DNA of 64,000 nt from Synchiropus splendidus (Eukaryota > Chordata > Actinopteri > Syngnathiformes > Callionymidae). Numbering within the stretch: the first letter of the stretch is position 1; each line of letters opens with the position of its first letter. The stretch spans positions 248,001 to 312,000 of the forward strand of contig NC_071350.1 in NCBI RefSeq assembly GCF_027744825.2, in the 5' to 3' direction. The position numbers and the translations under genes were made by a program. This document shows, piece by piece, positions 26,101 through 39,700 of the stretch. A model generated the notes under the pieces. The model was given only the letters and a program-made list of their open reading frames with translations, was not told the DNA's origin and ran no database searches.

Positions 26101-28999
26101 GTTATCAACACTTTTATGTTTGGCGTTCCGAAACCCACCTTATCTCAGGCTGAAAAGCGTTTTTGTGCATTGTGCCATAACTTTTCAGGAAAGCTTCAGA
26201 ACATGAAATTTTAACCTCCCACTATAGCAGAAAGGGTCTTTCTAGTAGTTGCACATCAAATCTAAACTGTCTGAAGTGTTTTTCCAAAGTTATCAACACT
26301 TTTATGTTTGGCGTTCCGAAACCCACCTTATCTCAGGCTGAAAAGCGTTTTTACGCATTGTGCCATAACTTTTCAGGGAAGCTTCAGAACATGAAATTTT
26401 AACCTCCCACTATAGCAGAAAGGGTCTTTCTAGTAGGTGCACATCAAATCTAAGCTCTCTGAAGTGTTTTTCGAAAGTTATCAACACTTTTATGTTTGGC
26501 GTTCCGAAACCCACCTTATCTCAGGCTGAAAAGCGTTTTTGTGCATTGTGCCATAACTTTTCAGGGAAGCTTCAGAACATGAAATTTAAACCTCCCACTA
26601 TAGCAGAAAGGGTCTTTCTAGTAGTTGCACATCAAATCTAAACTGTCTGAAGTGTTTTTCCAAAGTTATTAACACTTTTATGTTTGGCGTTCCGAAACCC
26701 ACCTTATCTCAGGCTGAAAAGCGTTTTTGTGCATTGTGCCATAACTTTTCAGGGAAGCTTCAGAACATGAAATTTTAACCTCCCACTATAGCAGAAAGGG
26801 TCTTTCTAGTAGTTGCACATCAAATCTAAACTGTCTGAAGTGTTTTTCCAAAGTTATCAACACTTTTATGTTTGGCGTTCCGAAACCCACCTTATCTCAG
26901 GCTGAAAAGCGTTTTTACGCATTGTGCCATAACTTTTCAGGGAAGCTTCAGAACATGAAATTTTAACCTCCCACTATAGCAGAAATGGTCTTTCTAGTAG
27001 GTGCACATCAAATCTAAGCTGTCTGAAGTGTTTTTCGAAAGTTATCAACACTTTTATGTTTGGCGTTCCGAAACCCACCTTATCTCAGGCTGAAAAGCGT
27101 TTTTGTGCATTGTGCCATAACTTTTCAGGGAAGCTTCAGAACATGAAATTTTAACCTCCCACTATAGCAGAAAGGGTCTTTCTAGTAGTTGCACATCAAA
27201 TCTAAGCTGTCTGAAGTGTTTTTCCAAAGTTATCAACACTTTTATGTTTGGCGTTCCGAGACCCACCTTATCTCAGGCTGAAAAGCGTTTTTACGCATTG
27301 TGCCATAACTTTTCAGGGAAGCTTCAGAACATGAAATTTTAACCTCCCACTATAGCAGAAAGGGTCTTTCTAGTAGGTGCACATCAAATCTAAGCTCTCT
27401 GAAGTGTTTTTCGAAAGTTATCAACACTTTTATGTTTGGCGTTCCGATACCCACCTTATCTCAGGCTGAAAAGCGTTTTTGTGCATTGTGCCATAACTTT
27501 TCAGGAAAGCTTCAGAACATGAAATTTTAACCTCCCACTATAGCAGAAAGGGTCTTTCTAGTAGTTGCACATCAAATCTAAACTGTCTGAAGTGTTTTTC
27601 CAAAGTTATTAACACTTTTATGTTTGGCGTTCCGAAACCCACCTTATCTCAGGCTGAAAAGCGTTTTTGTGCATTGTGCCATAACTTTTCAGGGAAGCTT
27701 CAGAACATGAAATTTTAACCTCCCACTATAGCAGAAAGGGTCTTTCTAGTAGGTGCACATCAAATCTAAACTGTCTGAAGTGTTTTTCCAAAGTTATCAA
27801 CACTTTTATGTTTGGCGTTCCGAAACCCACCTTATCTCAGGCTGAAAAGCGTTTTTACGCATTGTGCCATAACTTTTCAGGGAAGCTTCAGAACATGAAA
27901 TTTTAACCTCCCACTATTGCAGAAAGGGTCTTTCTAGTAGGTGCACATCAAATCTAAGCTGTCTGAAGTGTTTTTCGAAAGTTATCAACACTTTTATGTT
28001 TGGCGTTCCGAAACCCACCTTATCTCAGGCTGAAAAGCGTTTTTGTGCATTGTGCCATAACTTTTCAGGGAAGCTTCAGAACATGAAATTTTAACCTCCC
28101 ACTATAGCAGAAAGGGTCTTTCTAGTAGTTGCACATCAAATCTAAGCTGTCTGAAGTGTTTTTCAAAAGTTATCAACACTTTTATGTTTGGCGTTCCGAA
28201 ACCCACCTTATCTCAGGCTGAAAAGCGTTTTTGTGCATTGTGCCATAACTTTTCAGGAAAGCTTCAGAACATGAAATTTTAACCTCCCACTATAGCAGAA
28301 AGGGTCTTTCTAGTAGGTGCACATCAAATCTAAGCTCTCTGAAGTGTTTTTCGAAAGTTATCAACACTTTTATGTTTGGCGTTCCGAAACCCAACTTATC
28401 TCAGGCTGAAAAGCGTTTTTGTGCATTGTGCCATAACTTTTCAGGGAAGCTTCAGAACATGAAATTTTAACCTCCCACTATAGCAGAAAGGGTCTTTCTA
28501 GTAGTTGCACATCAAATCTAAACTGTCTGAAGTGTTTTTCCAAAGTTATTAACACTTTTATGTTTGGCGTTCCGAAACCCACCTTATCTCAGGCTGAAAA
28601 GCGTTTTTGTGCATTGTGCCATAACTTTTCAGGGAAGCTTCAGAACATGAAATTTTAACCTCCCACTATAGCAGAAAGGGTCTTTCTAGTAGTTGCACAT
28701 CAAATCTAAACTGTCTGAAGTGTTTTTCCAAAGTTATCAACACTTTTATGTTTGGCGTTCCGAAACCCACCTTATCTCAGGCTGAAAAGCGTTTTTACGC
28801 ATTGTGCCATAACTTTTCAGGGAAGCTTCAGAACATGAAATTTTAACCTCCCACTATAGCAGAAAGGGTCTTTCTAGTAGGTGCACATCAAATCTAAGCT
28901 GTCTGAAGTGTTTTTCGAAAGTTATCAACACTTTTATGTTTGGCGTTCCGAAACCCACCTTATCTCAGGCTGAAAAGCGTTTTTGTGCATTGTGCCATA
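17110..28999 (+). repeat. Irregular satellite mosaic with many private variants
   Basis: The same monomer types occur in irregular order with scattered single-copy substitutions, for example CCCAATATA at 19266, TCAAAACTG near 20058, GACTGAAG near 20630, TATTAG near 20792, TGTTGTTC near 22709, AAAAGTGTT near 23526, CTCCGG near 25395, CCGAGACCC near 27259 and CCGATACCC near 27447. The short segment around 20.3-20.87 kb resembles 24.8-25.4 kb at a 24-monomer offset (shared TTGAAC at 20421 and 24933). Its AACCTTTC variant at 20727 reappears far downstream (50617). No genes, RNA or mobile elements were seen. Confidence 0.8.
20681..20868 (+). repeat. Hybrid monomer with C-type left half and E-type right half
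   Basis: AC at 33-34 is joined to T117, A134 and C153, a combination not found in the standard types. It also carries AACCTTTC (20727). The same hybrid with the same extra variant occurs in the monomers at 50571, 56775 and 62791, and without it at 25193. This marks one recombinant lineage spread through the array. Confidence 0.8.
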
Positions 29000-30456
29000 A
29001 CTTTTCAGGGAAGCTTCAGAACATGAAATTTTAACCTCCCACTATAGCAGAAAGGGTCTTTCTAGTAGTTGCACATCAAATCTAAACTGTCTGAAGTGTT
29101 TTTCCAAAGTTATTAACACTTTTATGTTTGGCGTTCCGAAACCCACCTTATCTCAGGCTGAAAAGCGTTTTTGTGCATTGTGCCATAACTTTTCAGGGAA
29201 GCTTCAGAACATGAAATTTTAACCTCCCACTATAGCAGAAAGGGTCTTTCTAGTAGTTGCACATCAAATCTAAACTGTCTGAAGTGTTTTTCCAAAGTTA
29301 TCAACACTTTTATGTTTGGCGTTCCGAAACCCACCTTATCTCAGGCTGAAAAGCGTTTTTACGCATTGTGCCATAACTTTTCAGGGAAGCTTCAGAACAT
29401 GAAATTTTAACCTCCCACTATAGCAGAAAGGGTCTTTCTAGTAGGTGCACATCAAATCTAAGCTCTCTGAAGTGTTTTTCGAAAGTTATCAACACTTTTA
29501 TGTTTGGCGTTCCGAAACCCACCTTATCTCAGGCTGAAAAGCGTTTTTGTGCATTGTGCCATAACTTTTCAGGGAAGCTTCAGAACATGAAATTTTAACC
29601 TCCCACTATAGCAGAAAGGGTCTTTCTAGTAGTTGCACATCAAATCTAAACTGTCTGAAGTGTTTTTCCAAAGTTATTAACACTTTTATGTTTGGCGTTC
29701 CGAAACCCACCTTATCTCAGGCTGAAAAGCGTTTTTGTGCATTGTGCCATAACTTTTCAGGGAACCTTCAGAACATGAAATTTTAACCTCCCACTATAGC
29801 AGAAAGGGTCTTTCTAGTAGTTGCACATCAAATCTAAACTGTCTGAAGTGTTTTTCCAAAGTTATCAACACTTTTATGTTTGGCGTTCCGAAACCCACCT
29901 TATCTCAGGCTGAAAAGCGTTTTTACGCATTGTGCCATAACTTTTCAGGGAAGCTTCAGAACATGAAATTTTAACCTCCCACTATAGCAGAAAGGGTCTT
30001 TCTAGTAGGTGCACATCAGATCTAAGCTCTCTGAAGTGTTTTTCGAAAGTTATCAACACTTTTATGTTTGGCGTTCCGAAACCCACCTTATCTCAGGCTG
30101 AAAAGCGTTTTTGTGCATTGTGCCATAACTTTTCAGGGAAGCTTCAGAACATGAAATTTTAACCTCCCACTATAGCAGAAAGGGTCTTTCTAGTAGTTGC
30201 ACATCAAATCTAAACTGTCTGAAGTGTTTTTCCAAAGTTATCAACACTTTTATGTTTGGCGTTCCGAAACCCACCTTATCTCAGGCTGAAAAGCGTTTTT
30301 GTGTATTGTGCCATAACTTTTCAGGGAAGCTTCAGAACATGAAATTTTAACCTCCCACTATATCAGAAAGGGTCTTTCTAGTAGTTGCACATCAAATCTA
30401 AGCTGTCTGAAGTGTTTTTCAAAAGTTATCAACACTTTTATGTTTGGCGTTCCGAA

Positions 30457-30643
30457 ACCCACCTTATCTCAGGCTGAAAAGCGTTTTTGTGCATTGTGCC
30501 ATAACTTTTCAGGAAAGCTTCAGAACATGAAATTTTAACCATCACTATAGCAGAAAGGGTCTTTCTAGTAGTTGCACATCAAATCTAAACTGTCTGAAGT
30601 GTTTTTCCAAAGTTATCAACACTTTTATGTTTGGCGTTCCGAA
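30457..30643 (+). repeat. 187-bp monomer with one-base deletion, first copy
   Basis: AACCTCCCACTA is changed to AACCATCACTA near 30538-30545, a net loss of one base that shifts the phase of all later monomers by one. The rest is an ordinary B-type unit. With its duplicate at 41172 it is the only length variant I found in the window. Confidence 0.9.
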
Positions 30644-33600
30644 ACCCACCTTATCTCAGGCTGAAAAGCGTTTTTACGCATTGTGCCATAACTTTTCAGG
30701 GAAGCTTCAGAACATGAAATTTTAACCTCCCACTATAGCAGAAAGGGTCTTTCTAGTAGGTGCACATCAAATCTAAGCTCTCTGAAGTGTTTTTCGAAAG
30801 TTATCAACACTTTTATGTTTGGCGTTCCGAAACCCACCTTATCTCAGGCTGAAAAGCGTTTTTGTGCATTGTGCCATAACTTTTCAGGGAAGCTTCAGAA
30901 CATGAAATTTTAACCTCCCACTATAGCAGAAAGGGTCTTTCTAGTAGTTGCACATCAAATCTAAACTGTCTGAAGTGTTTTTCCAAAGTTATCAACACTT
31001 TTATGTTTGGCGTTCCGAAACCCACCTTATCTCAGGCTGAAAAGCGTTTTTACGCATTGTGCCATAACTTTTCAGGGAAGCTTCAGAACATGAAATTTTA
31101 ACCTCCCACTATAGCAGAAAGGGTCTTTCTAGTAGGTGCACATCAAATCTAAGCTGTCTGAAGTGTTTTTCGAAAGTTATCAACACTTTTATGTTTGGCG
31201 TTCCGAAACCCACCTTATCTCAGGCTGAAAAGCGTTTTTGTGCATTGTGCCATAACTTTTCAGGGAAGCTTCAGAACATGAAATTTTAACCTCCCACTAT
31301 AGCAGAAAGGGTCTTTCTAGTAGTTGCACATCAAATCTAAGGTGTCTGAAGTGTTTTTCCAAAGTTATCAACACTTTTATGTTTGGCGTTCCGAAACCCA
31401 CCTTATCTCAGGCTGAAAAGCGTTTTTACGCATTGTGCCATAACTTTTCAGGGAAGCTTCAGAACATGAAATTTTAACCTCCCACTATAGCAGAAAGGGT
31501 CTTTCTAGTAGGTGCACATCAAATCTAAGCTCTCTGAAGTGTTTTTCGAAAGTTATCAACACTTTTATGTTTGGCGTTCCGAAACCCACCTTATCTCAGG
31601 CTGAAAAGCGTTTTTGTGCATTGTGCCATAACTTTTCAGGGAAGCTTCAGAACATGAAATTTTAACCTCCCACTATAGCAGAAAGGGTCTTTCTAGTAGT
31701 TGCACATCAAATCTAAACTGTCTGAAGTGTTTTTCCAAAGTTATTAACACTTTTATGTTTGGCGTTCCGAAACCCACCTTATCTCAGGCTGAAAAGCGTT
31801 TTTGTGCATTGTGCCATAACTTTTCAGGGAAGCTTCAGAACATAAAATTTTAACCTCCCACTATAGCAGAAAGGGTCTTTCTAGTAGTTGCACATCAAAT
31901 CTAAACTGTCTGAGGTGTTTTTCCAAAGTTATTAACACTTTTATGTTTGGCGTTCCGAAACCCACCTTATCTCAGGCTGAAAAGCGTTTTTGTGCATTGT
32001 GCCATAACTTTTCAGGGAAGCTTCAGAACATGAAATTTTAACCTCCCACTATAGCAGAAAGGGTCTTTCTAGTAGGTGCACATCAAATCTAAACTGTCTG
32101 AAGTGTTTTTCCAAAGTTATCAACACTTTTATGTTTGGCGTTCCGAAACCCACCTTATCTCAGGCTGAAAAGCGTTTTTACGCATTGTGCCATAACTTTT
32201 CAGGGAAGCTTCAGAACATGAAATTTTAACCTCCCACTATAGCAGAAAGGGTCTTTCTAGTAGGTGCACATCAAATCTAAGCTGTCTGAAGTGTTTTTCG
32301 AAAGTTATCAACACTTTTATGTTTGGCGTTCCGAAACCCACCTTATCTCAGGCTGAAAAGCGTTTTTGTGCATTGTGCCATAACTTTTCAGGGAAGCTTC
32401 AGAACATGAAATTTTAACCTCCCACTATAGCAGAAAGGGTCTTTCTAGTAGTTGCACATCAAATCTAAGCTGTCTGAAGTGTTTTTCCAAAGTTATCAAC
32501 ACTTTTATGTTTGGCGTTCCGAAACCCACCTTATCTCAGGCTGAAAAGCGTTTTTGTGCATTGTGCCATAACTTTTCAGGGAAGCTTCAGAACATGAAAT
32601 TTTAACCTCCCACTATAGCAGAAAGGGTCTTTCTAGTAGTTGCACATCAAATCTAAACTGTCTGAAGTGTTTTTCCAAAGTTATTAACACTTTTATGTTT
32701 GGCGTTCCGAAACCCACCTTATCTCAGGCTGAAAAGCGTTTTTGTGCATTGTGCCATAACTTTTCAGGGAAGCTTCAGAACATGAAATTTTAACCTCCCA
32801 CTATAGCAGAAAGGGTCTTTCTAGTAGGTGCACATCAAATCTAAACTGTCTGAAGTGTTTTTCCAAAGTTATCAACACTTTTATGTTTGGCGTTCCGAAA
32901 CCCACCTTATCTCAGGCTGAAAAGCGTTTTTACGCATTGTGCCATAACTTTTCAGGGAAGCTTCAGAACATGAAATTTTAACCTCCCACTATAGCAGAAA
33001 GGGTCTTTCTAGTAGGTGCACATCAAATCTAAGCTGTCTGAAGTGTTTTTCGAAAGTTATCAACACTTTTATGTTTGGCGTTCCGAAACCCACCTTATCT
33101 CAGGCTGAAAAGCGTTTTTGTGCATTGTGCCATAACTTTTCAGGAAAGCTTCAGAACATGAAATTTTAACCTCCCACTATAGCAGAAAGGGTCTTTCTAG
33201 TAGGTGCACATCAAATCTAAGCTCTCTGAAGTGTTTTTCGAAAGTTATCAACACTTTTATGTTTGGCGTTCCGAAACCCACCTTATCTCAGGCTGAAAAG
33301 CGTTTTTGTGCATTGTGCCATAACTTTTCAGGGAAGCTTCAGAACATGAAATTTTAACCTCCCACTATAGCAGAAAGGGTCTTTCTAGTAGTTGCACATC
33401 AAATCTAAACTGTCTGAAGTGTTTTTCCAAAGTTATTAACACTTTTATGTTTGGCGTTCCGAAACCCAGCTTATCTCAGGCTGAAAAGCGTTTTTGTGCA
33501 TTGTGCCATAACTTTTCAGGGAAGCTTCAGAACATGAAATTTTAAAATCCCACTATAGCAGAAAGGGTCTTTCTAGTAGTTGCACATCAAATCTAAACTG

Positions 33601-34029
33601 TCTGAAGTGTTTTTCCAAAGTTATCAACACTTTTATGTTTGGCGTTCCGAAACCCACCTTATCTCAGGCTGAAAAGCGTTTTTACGCATTGTGCCATAAC
33701 TTTTCAGGGAAGCTTCAGAACATGAAATTTTAACCTCCCACTATAGCAGAAAGGGTCTTTCTAGTAGGTGCACATCAAATCTAAGCTGTCTGAAGTGTTT
33801 TTCGAAAGTTATCAACACTTTTATGTTTGGCGTTCCGAAACCCACCTTATCTCAGGCTGAAAAGCGTTTTTGTGCATTGTGCCATAACTTTTCAGGGAAG
33901 CTTCAGAACATGAAATTTTAACCTCCCACTATAGCAGAAAGGGTCTTTCTAGTAGTTGCACATCAAATCTAAACTGTCTGAAGTGTTTTTCCAAAGTTAT
34001 TAACACTTTTATGTTTGGCGTTCCGAAAC

Positions 34030-36473
34030 CCACCTTATCTCAGGCTGAAAAGCGTTTTTGTGCATTGTGCCATAACTTTTCAGGGAAGCTTCAGAACATG
34101 AAATTTTAACCTCCCACTATAGCAGAAAGGGTCTTTCTAGTAGTTGCACATCAAATCTAAAATGTCTGAAGTGTTTTTCCAAAGTTATCAACACTTTTAT
34201 GTTTGGCGTTCCGAAACCCACCTTATCTCAGGCTGAAAAGCGTTTTTACGCATTGTGCCATAACTTTTCAGGGAAGCTTCAGAACATGAAATTTTAACCT
34301 CCCACTATAGCAGAAAGGGTCTTTCTAGTAGGTGCACATCAAATGTAAGCTCTCTGAAGTGTTTTTCGAAAGTTATCAACACTTTTATGTTTGGCGTTCC
34401 GAAACCCACCTTATCTCAGGCTGAAAAGCGTTTTTGTGCATTGTGCCATAACTTTTCAGGGAAGCTTCAGAACATGAAATTTTAACCTCCCACTATAGCA
34501 GAAAGGGTCTTTCTAGTAGTTGCACATCAAATCTAAGCTGTCTGAAGTGTTTTTCCAAAGTTATCAACACTTTTATGTTTGGCGTTCCGAAACCCACCTT
34601 ATCTCAGGCTGAAAAGCGTTTTTGTGCATTGTGCCATAACTTTTCAGGAAAGCTTCAGAACATGAAATTTTAACCTCCCACTATAGCAGAAAGGGTCTTT
34701 CTAGTAGGTGCACATCAAATCTAAGCTCTCTGAAGTGTTTTTCGAAAGTTATCAACACTTTTATGTTTGGCGTTCCGAAACCCACCTTATCTCAGGCTGA
34801 AAAGCGTTTTTGTGCATTGTGCCATAACTTTTCAGGGAAGCTTCAGAACATGAAATTTTAACCTCCCACTATAGCAGAAAGGGTCTTTCTAGTAGTTGCA
34901 CATCAAATCTAAACTGTCTGAAGTGTTTTTCCAAAGTTATCAACACTTTTATGTTTGGCGTTCCGAAACCCACCTTATCTCAGGCTGAAAAGCGTTTTTA
35001 CGCATTGTGCCATAACTTTTCAGGGAAGCTTCAGAACATGAAATTTTAACCTCCCACTATAGCAGAAAGGGTCTTTCTAGTAGGTGCACATCAAATCTAA
35101 GCTCTCTGAAGTGTTTTTCGAAAGTTATCAACACTTTTATGTTTGGCGTTCCGAAACCCACCTTATCTCAGGCTGAAAAGCGTTTTTGTGCATTGTGCCA
35201 TAACTTTTCAGGGAAGCTTCAGAACATGAAATTTTAACCTCCCACTATAGCAGAAAGGGTCTTTCTAGTAGTTGCACATCAAATCTAAACTGTCTGAAGT
35301 GTTTTTCCAAAGTTATTAACACTTTTATGTTTGGCGTTCCGAAACCCACCTTATCTCAGGCTGAAAAGCGTTTTTGTGCATTGTGCCATAACTTTTCAGG
35401 GAAGCTTCAGAACATAAAATTTTAACCTCCCACTATAGCAGAAAGGGTCTTTCTAGTAGTTGCACATCAAATCTAAACTGTCTGAAGTGTTTTTCCAAAG
35501 TTATTAACACTTTTATGTTTGGCGTTCCGAAACCCACCTTATCTCAGGCTGAAAAGCGTTTTTGTGCATTGTGCCATAACTTTTCAGGGAAGCTTCAGAA
35601 CATGAAATTTTAACCTCCCACTATAGCAGAAAGGGTCTTTCTAGTAGGTGCACATCAAATCTAAACTGTCTGAAGTGTTTTTCCAAAGTTATCAACACTT
35701 TTATGTTTGGCGTTCCGAAACCCACCTTATCTCAGGCTGAAAAGCGTTTTTACGCATTGTGCCATAACTTTTCAGGGAAGCTTCAGAACATGAAATTTTA
35801 ACCTCCCACTATAGCAGAAAGGGTCTTTCTAGTAGGTGCACATCAAATCTAAGCTGTCTGAAGTGTTTTTCGAAAGTTATCAACACTTTTATGTTTGGCG
35901 TTCCGAAACCCACCTTATCTCAGGCTGAAAAGCGTTTTTGTGCATTGTGCCATAACTTTTCAGGAAAGCTTCAGAACATGAAATTTTAACCTCCCACTAT
36001 AGCAGAAAGGGTCTTTCTAGTAGGTGCACATCAAATCTAAGCTCTCTGAAGTGTTTTTCGAACGTTATCAACACTTTTATGTTTGGCGTTCCGAAACCCA
36101 CCTTATCTCAGGCTGAAAAGCGTTTTTGTGCATTGTGCCATAACTTTTCAGGGAAGCTTCAGAACATGAAATTTTAACCTCCCACTATAGCAGAAAGGGT
36201 CTTTCTAGTAGTTGCACATCAAATCTAAACTGTCTGAAGTGTTTTTCCAAAGTTATCAACACTTTTATGTTTGGCGTTCCGAAACCCACCTTATCTCAGG
36301 CTGAAAAGCGTTTTTACGCATTGTGCCATAACTTTTCAGGGAAGCTTCAGAACATGAAATTTTAACCTCCCACTATAGCAGAAAGGGTCTTTCTAGTAGG
36401 TGCACATCAAATCTAAGCTGTCTGAAGTGTTTTTCGAAAGTTATCAACACTTTTATGTTTGGCGTTCCGAAAC
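34030..36473 (+). repeat. 13-monomer duplication nested in the large block, copy 1
   Basis: Shared variants at a 2444-bp offset (13 x 188) are AAATGTAAG (34341 and 36785), CATAAAAT (35413 and 37857) and CGAACG (36059 and 38503). The first monomer carries AAAATGTC (34159), which the equivalent start of copy 2 lacks. Monomer order is E, C variant, A-like with C153, F, E, C, D, D, a G117 variant of E, C', F, E, C'. Confidence 0.88.
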
Positions 36474-38917
36474 CCACCTTATCTCAGGCTGAAAAGCGTT
36501 TTTGTGCATTGTGCCATAACTTTTCAGGGAAGCTTCAGAACATGAAATTTTAACCTCCCACTATAGCAGAAAGGGTCTTTCTAGTAGTTGCACATCAAAT
36601 CTAAACTGTCTGAAGTGTTTTTCCAAAGTTATCAACACTTTTATGTTTGGCGTTCCGAAACCCACCTTATCTCAGGCTGAAAAGCGTTTTTACGCATTGT
36701 GCCATAACTTTTCAGGGAAGCTTCAGAACATGAAATTTTAACCTCCCACTATAGCAGAAAGGGTCTTTCTAGTAGGTGCACATCAAATGTAAGCTCTCTG
36801 AAGTGTTTTTCGAAAGTTATCAACACTTTTATGTTTGGCGTTCCGAAACCCACCTTATCTCAGGCTGAAAAGCGTTTTTGTGCATTGTGCCATAACTTTT
36901 CAGGGAAGCTTCAGAACATGAAATTTTAACCTCCCACTATAGCAGAAAGGGTCTTTCTAGTAGTTGCACATCAAATCTAAGCTGTCTGAAGTGTTTTTCC
37001 AAAGTTATCAACACTTTTATGTTTGGCGTTCCGAAACCCACCTTATCTCAGGCTGAAAAGCGTTTTTGTGCATTGTGCCATAACTTTTCAGGAAAGCTTC
37101 AGAACATGAAATTTTAACCTCCCACTATAGCAGAAAGGGTCTTTCTAGTAGGTGCACATCAAATCTAAGCTCTCTGAAGTGTTTTTCGAAAGTTATCAAC
37201 ACTTTTATGTTTGGCGTTCCGAAACCCACCTTATCTCAGGCTGAAAAGCGTTTTTGTGCATTGTGCCATAACTTTTCAGGGAAGCTTCAGAACATGAAAT
37301 TTTAACCTCCCACTATAGCAGAAAGGGTCTTTCTAGTAGTTGCACATCAAATCTAAACTGTCTGAAGTGTTTTTCCAAAGTTATCAACACTTTTATGTTT
37401 GGCGTTCCGAAACCCACCTTATCTCAGGCTGAAAAGCGTTTTTACGCATTGTGCCATAACTTTTCAGGGAAGCTTCAGAACATGAAATTTTAACCTCCCA
37501 CTATAGCAGAAAGGGTCTTTCTAGTAGGTGCACATCAAATCTAAGCTCTCTGAAGTGTTTTTCGAAAGTTATCAACACTTTTATGTTTGGCGTTCCGAAA
37601 CCCACCTTATCTCAGGCTGAAAAGCGTTTTTGTGCATTGTGCCATAACTTTTCAGGGAAGCTTCAGAACATGAAATTTTAACCTCCCACTATAGCAGAAA
37701 GGGTCTTTCTAGTAGTTGCACATCAAATCTAAACTGTCTGAAGTGTTTTTCCAAAGTTATTAACACTTTTATGTTTGGCGTTCCGAAACCCACCTTATCT
37801 CAGGCTGAAAAGCGTTTTTGTGCATTGTGCCATAACTTTTCAGGGAAGCTTCAGAACATAAAATTTTAACCTCCCACTATAGCAGAAAGGGTCTTTCTAG
37901 TAGTTGCACATCAAATCTAAACTGTCTGAAGTGTTTTTCCAAAGTTATTAACACTTTTATGTTTGGCGTTCCGAAACCCACCTTATCTCAGGCTGAAAAG
38001 CGTTTTTGTGCATTGTGCCATAACTTTTCAGGGAAGCTTCAGAACATGAAATTTTAACCTCCCACTATAGCAGAAAGGGTCTTTCTAGTAGGTGCACATC
38101 AAATCTAAACTGTCTGAAGTGTTTTTCCAAAGTTATCAACACTTTTATGTTTGGCGTTCCGAAACCCACCTTATCTCAGGCTGAAAAGCGTTTTTACGCA
38201 TTGTGCCATAACTTTTCAGGGAAGCTTCAGAACATGAAATTTTAACCTCCCACTATAGCAGAAAGGGTCTTTCTAGTAGGTGCACATCAAATCTAAGCTG
38301 TCTGAAGTGTTTTTCGAAAGTTATCAACACTTTTATGTTTGGCGTTCCGAAACCCACCTTATCTCAGGCTGAAAAGCGTTTTTGTGCATTGTGCCATAAC
38401 TTTTCAGGAAAGCTTCAGAACATGAAATTTTAACCTCCCACTATAGCAGAAAGGGTCTTTCTAGTAGGTGCACATCAAATCTAAGCTCTCTGAAGTGTTT
38501 TTCGAACGTTATCAACACTTTTATGTTTGGCGTTCCGAAACCCACCTTATCTCAGGCTGAAAAGCGTTTTTGTGCATTGTGCCATAACTTTTCAGGGAAG
38601 CTTCAGAACATGAAATTTTAACCTCCCACTATAGCAGAAAGGGTCTTTCTAGTAGTTGCACATCAAATCTAAACTGTCTGAAGTGTTTTTCCAAAGTTAT
38701 CAACACTTTTATGTTTGGCGTTCCGAAACCCACCTTATCTCAGGCTGAAAAGCGTTTTTACGCATTGTGCCATAACTTTTCAGGGAAGCTTCAGAACATG
38801 AAATTTTAACCTCCCACTATAGCAGAAAGGGTCTTTCTAGTAGGTGCACATCAAATCTAAGCTGTCTGAAGTGTTTTTCGAAAGTTATCAACACTTTTAT
38901 GTTTGGCGTTCCGAAAC
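36474..38917 (+). repeat. 13-monomer duplication nested in the large block, copy 2
   Basis: This is the twin of 34030-36473, matching in monomer order and all three rare variants. After it comes a type D unit (38916) and then the distinctive monomer at 39104 (AAAATGTC plus AACAGTTTTATGTTTTGCG). The corresponding region of the downstream large copy (44743-46998) has this unit only once. Confidence 0.88.
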
Positions 38918-39700
38918 CCACCTTATCTCAGGCTGAAAAGCGTTTTTGTGCATTGTGCCATAACTTTTCAGGGAAGCTTCAGAACATGAAATTTTAACCT
39001 CCCACTATAGCAGAAAGGGTCTTTCTAGTAGTTGCACATCAAATCTAAACTGTCTGAAGTGTTTTTCCAAAGTTATTAACACTTTTATGTTTGGCGTTCC
39101 GAAACCCACCTTATCTCAGGCTGAAAAGCGTTTTTGTGCATTGTGCCATAACTTTTCAGGGAAGCTTCAGAACATGAAATTTTAACCTCCCACTATAGCA
39201 GAAAGGGTCTTTCTAGTAGTTGCACATCAAATCTAAAATGTCTGAAGTGTTTTTCCAAAGTTATTAACAGTTTTATGTTTTGCGTTCCGAAACCCACTTT
39301 ATCTCAGGCTGAAAAGCGTTTTTGTGCATTGTGCCATAACTTTTCAGGGAACCTTCAGAACATGAAATTTTAACCTCCCACTATAGCAGAAAGGGTCTTT
39401 CTAGTAGTTGCACATCAAATCTAAACTGTCTGAAGTGTTTTTCCAAAGTTATCAACACTTTTATGTTTGGCGTTCCGAAACCCACCTTATCTCAGGCTGA
39501 AAAGCGTTTTTGTGCATTGTGCCATAACTTTTCAGGGAAGCTTCAGAACAAGAAATTTTAACCTCCCACTATAGCAGAAAGGGTCTTTCTAGTAGTTGCA
39601 CATCAAATCTAAGCTGTCTGAAGTGTTTTTCAAAAGTTATCAACACTTTTATGTTTGGCGTTCCGAAACCCACCTTATCTCAGGCTGGAAAGCGTTTTTG

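Larger units (their letters stand above)
29000..39700 (+). repeat. Large duplicated block, copy 1 (57 monomers)
   Basis: Rare variants in this block recur at a constant offset of 10,715 bp (57 x 188 minus the one-base deletion): AACCTT at 29764, CAGATC at 30018, GTGTATTG near 30301, the one-base deletion at 30541, AAGGTGTC near 31339, CATAAAAT near 31842, TCTGAGGTG near 31911, CCCAGCTT near 33467, AAAATGTC at 34159 and AAATGTAAG at 34341. Past about 34.6 kb the match continues at an offset of 8083 bp (43 monomers) from the second half of an internal 13-mer duplication. A private double change (AACCTC to AAAATC, near 33545) is absent from copy 2. The left edge is uncertain by a few hundred bases. 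Confidence 0.85.
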
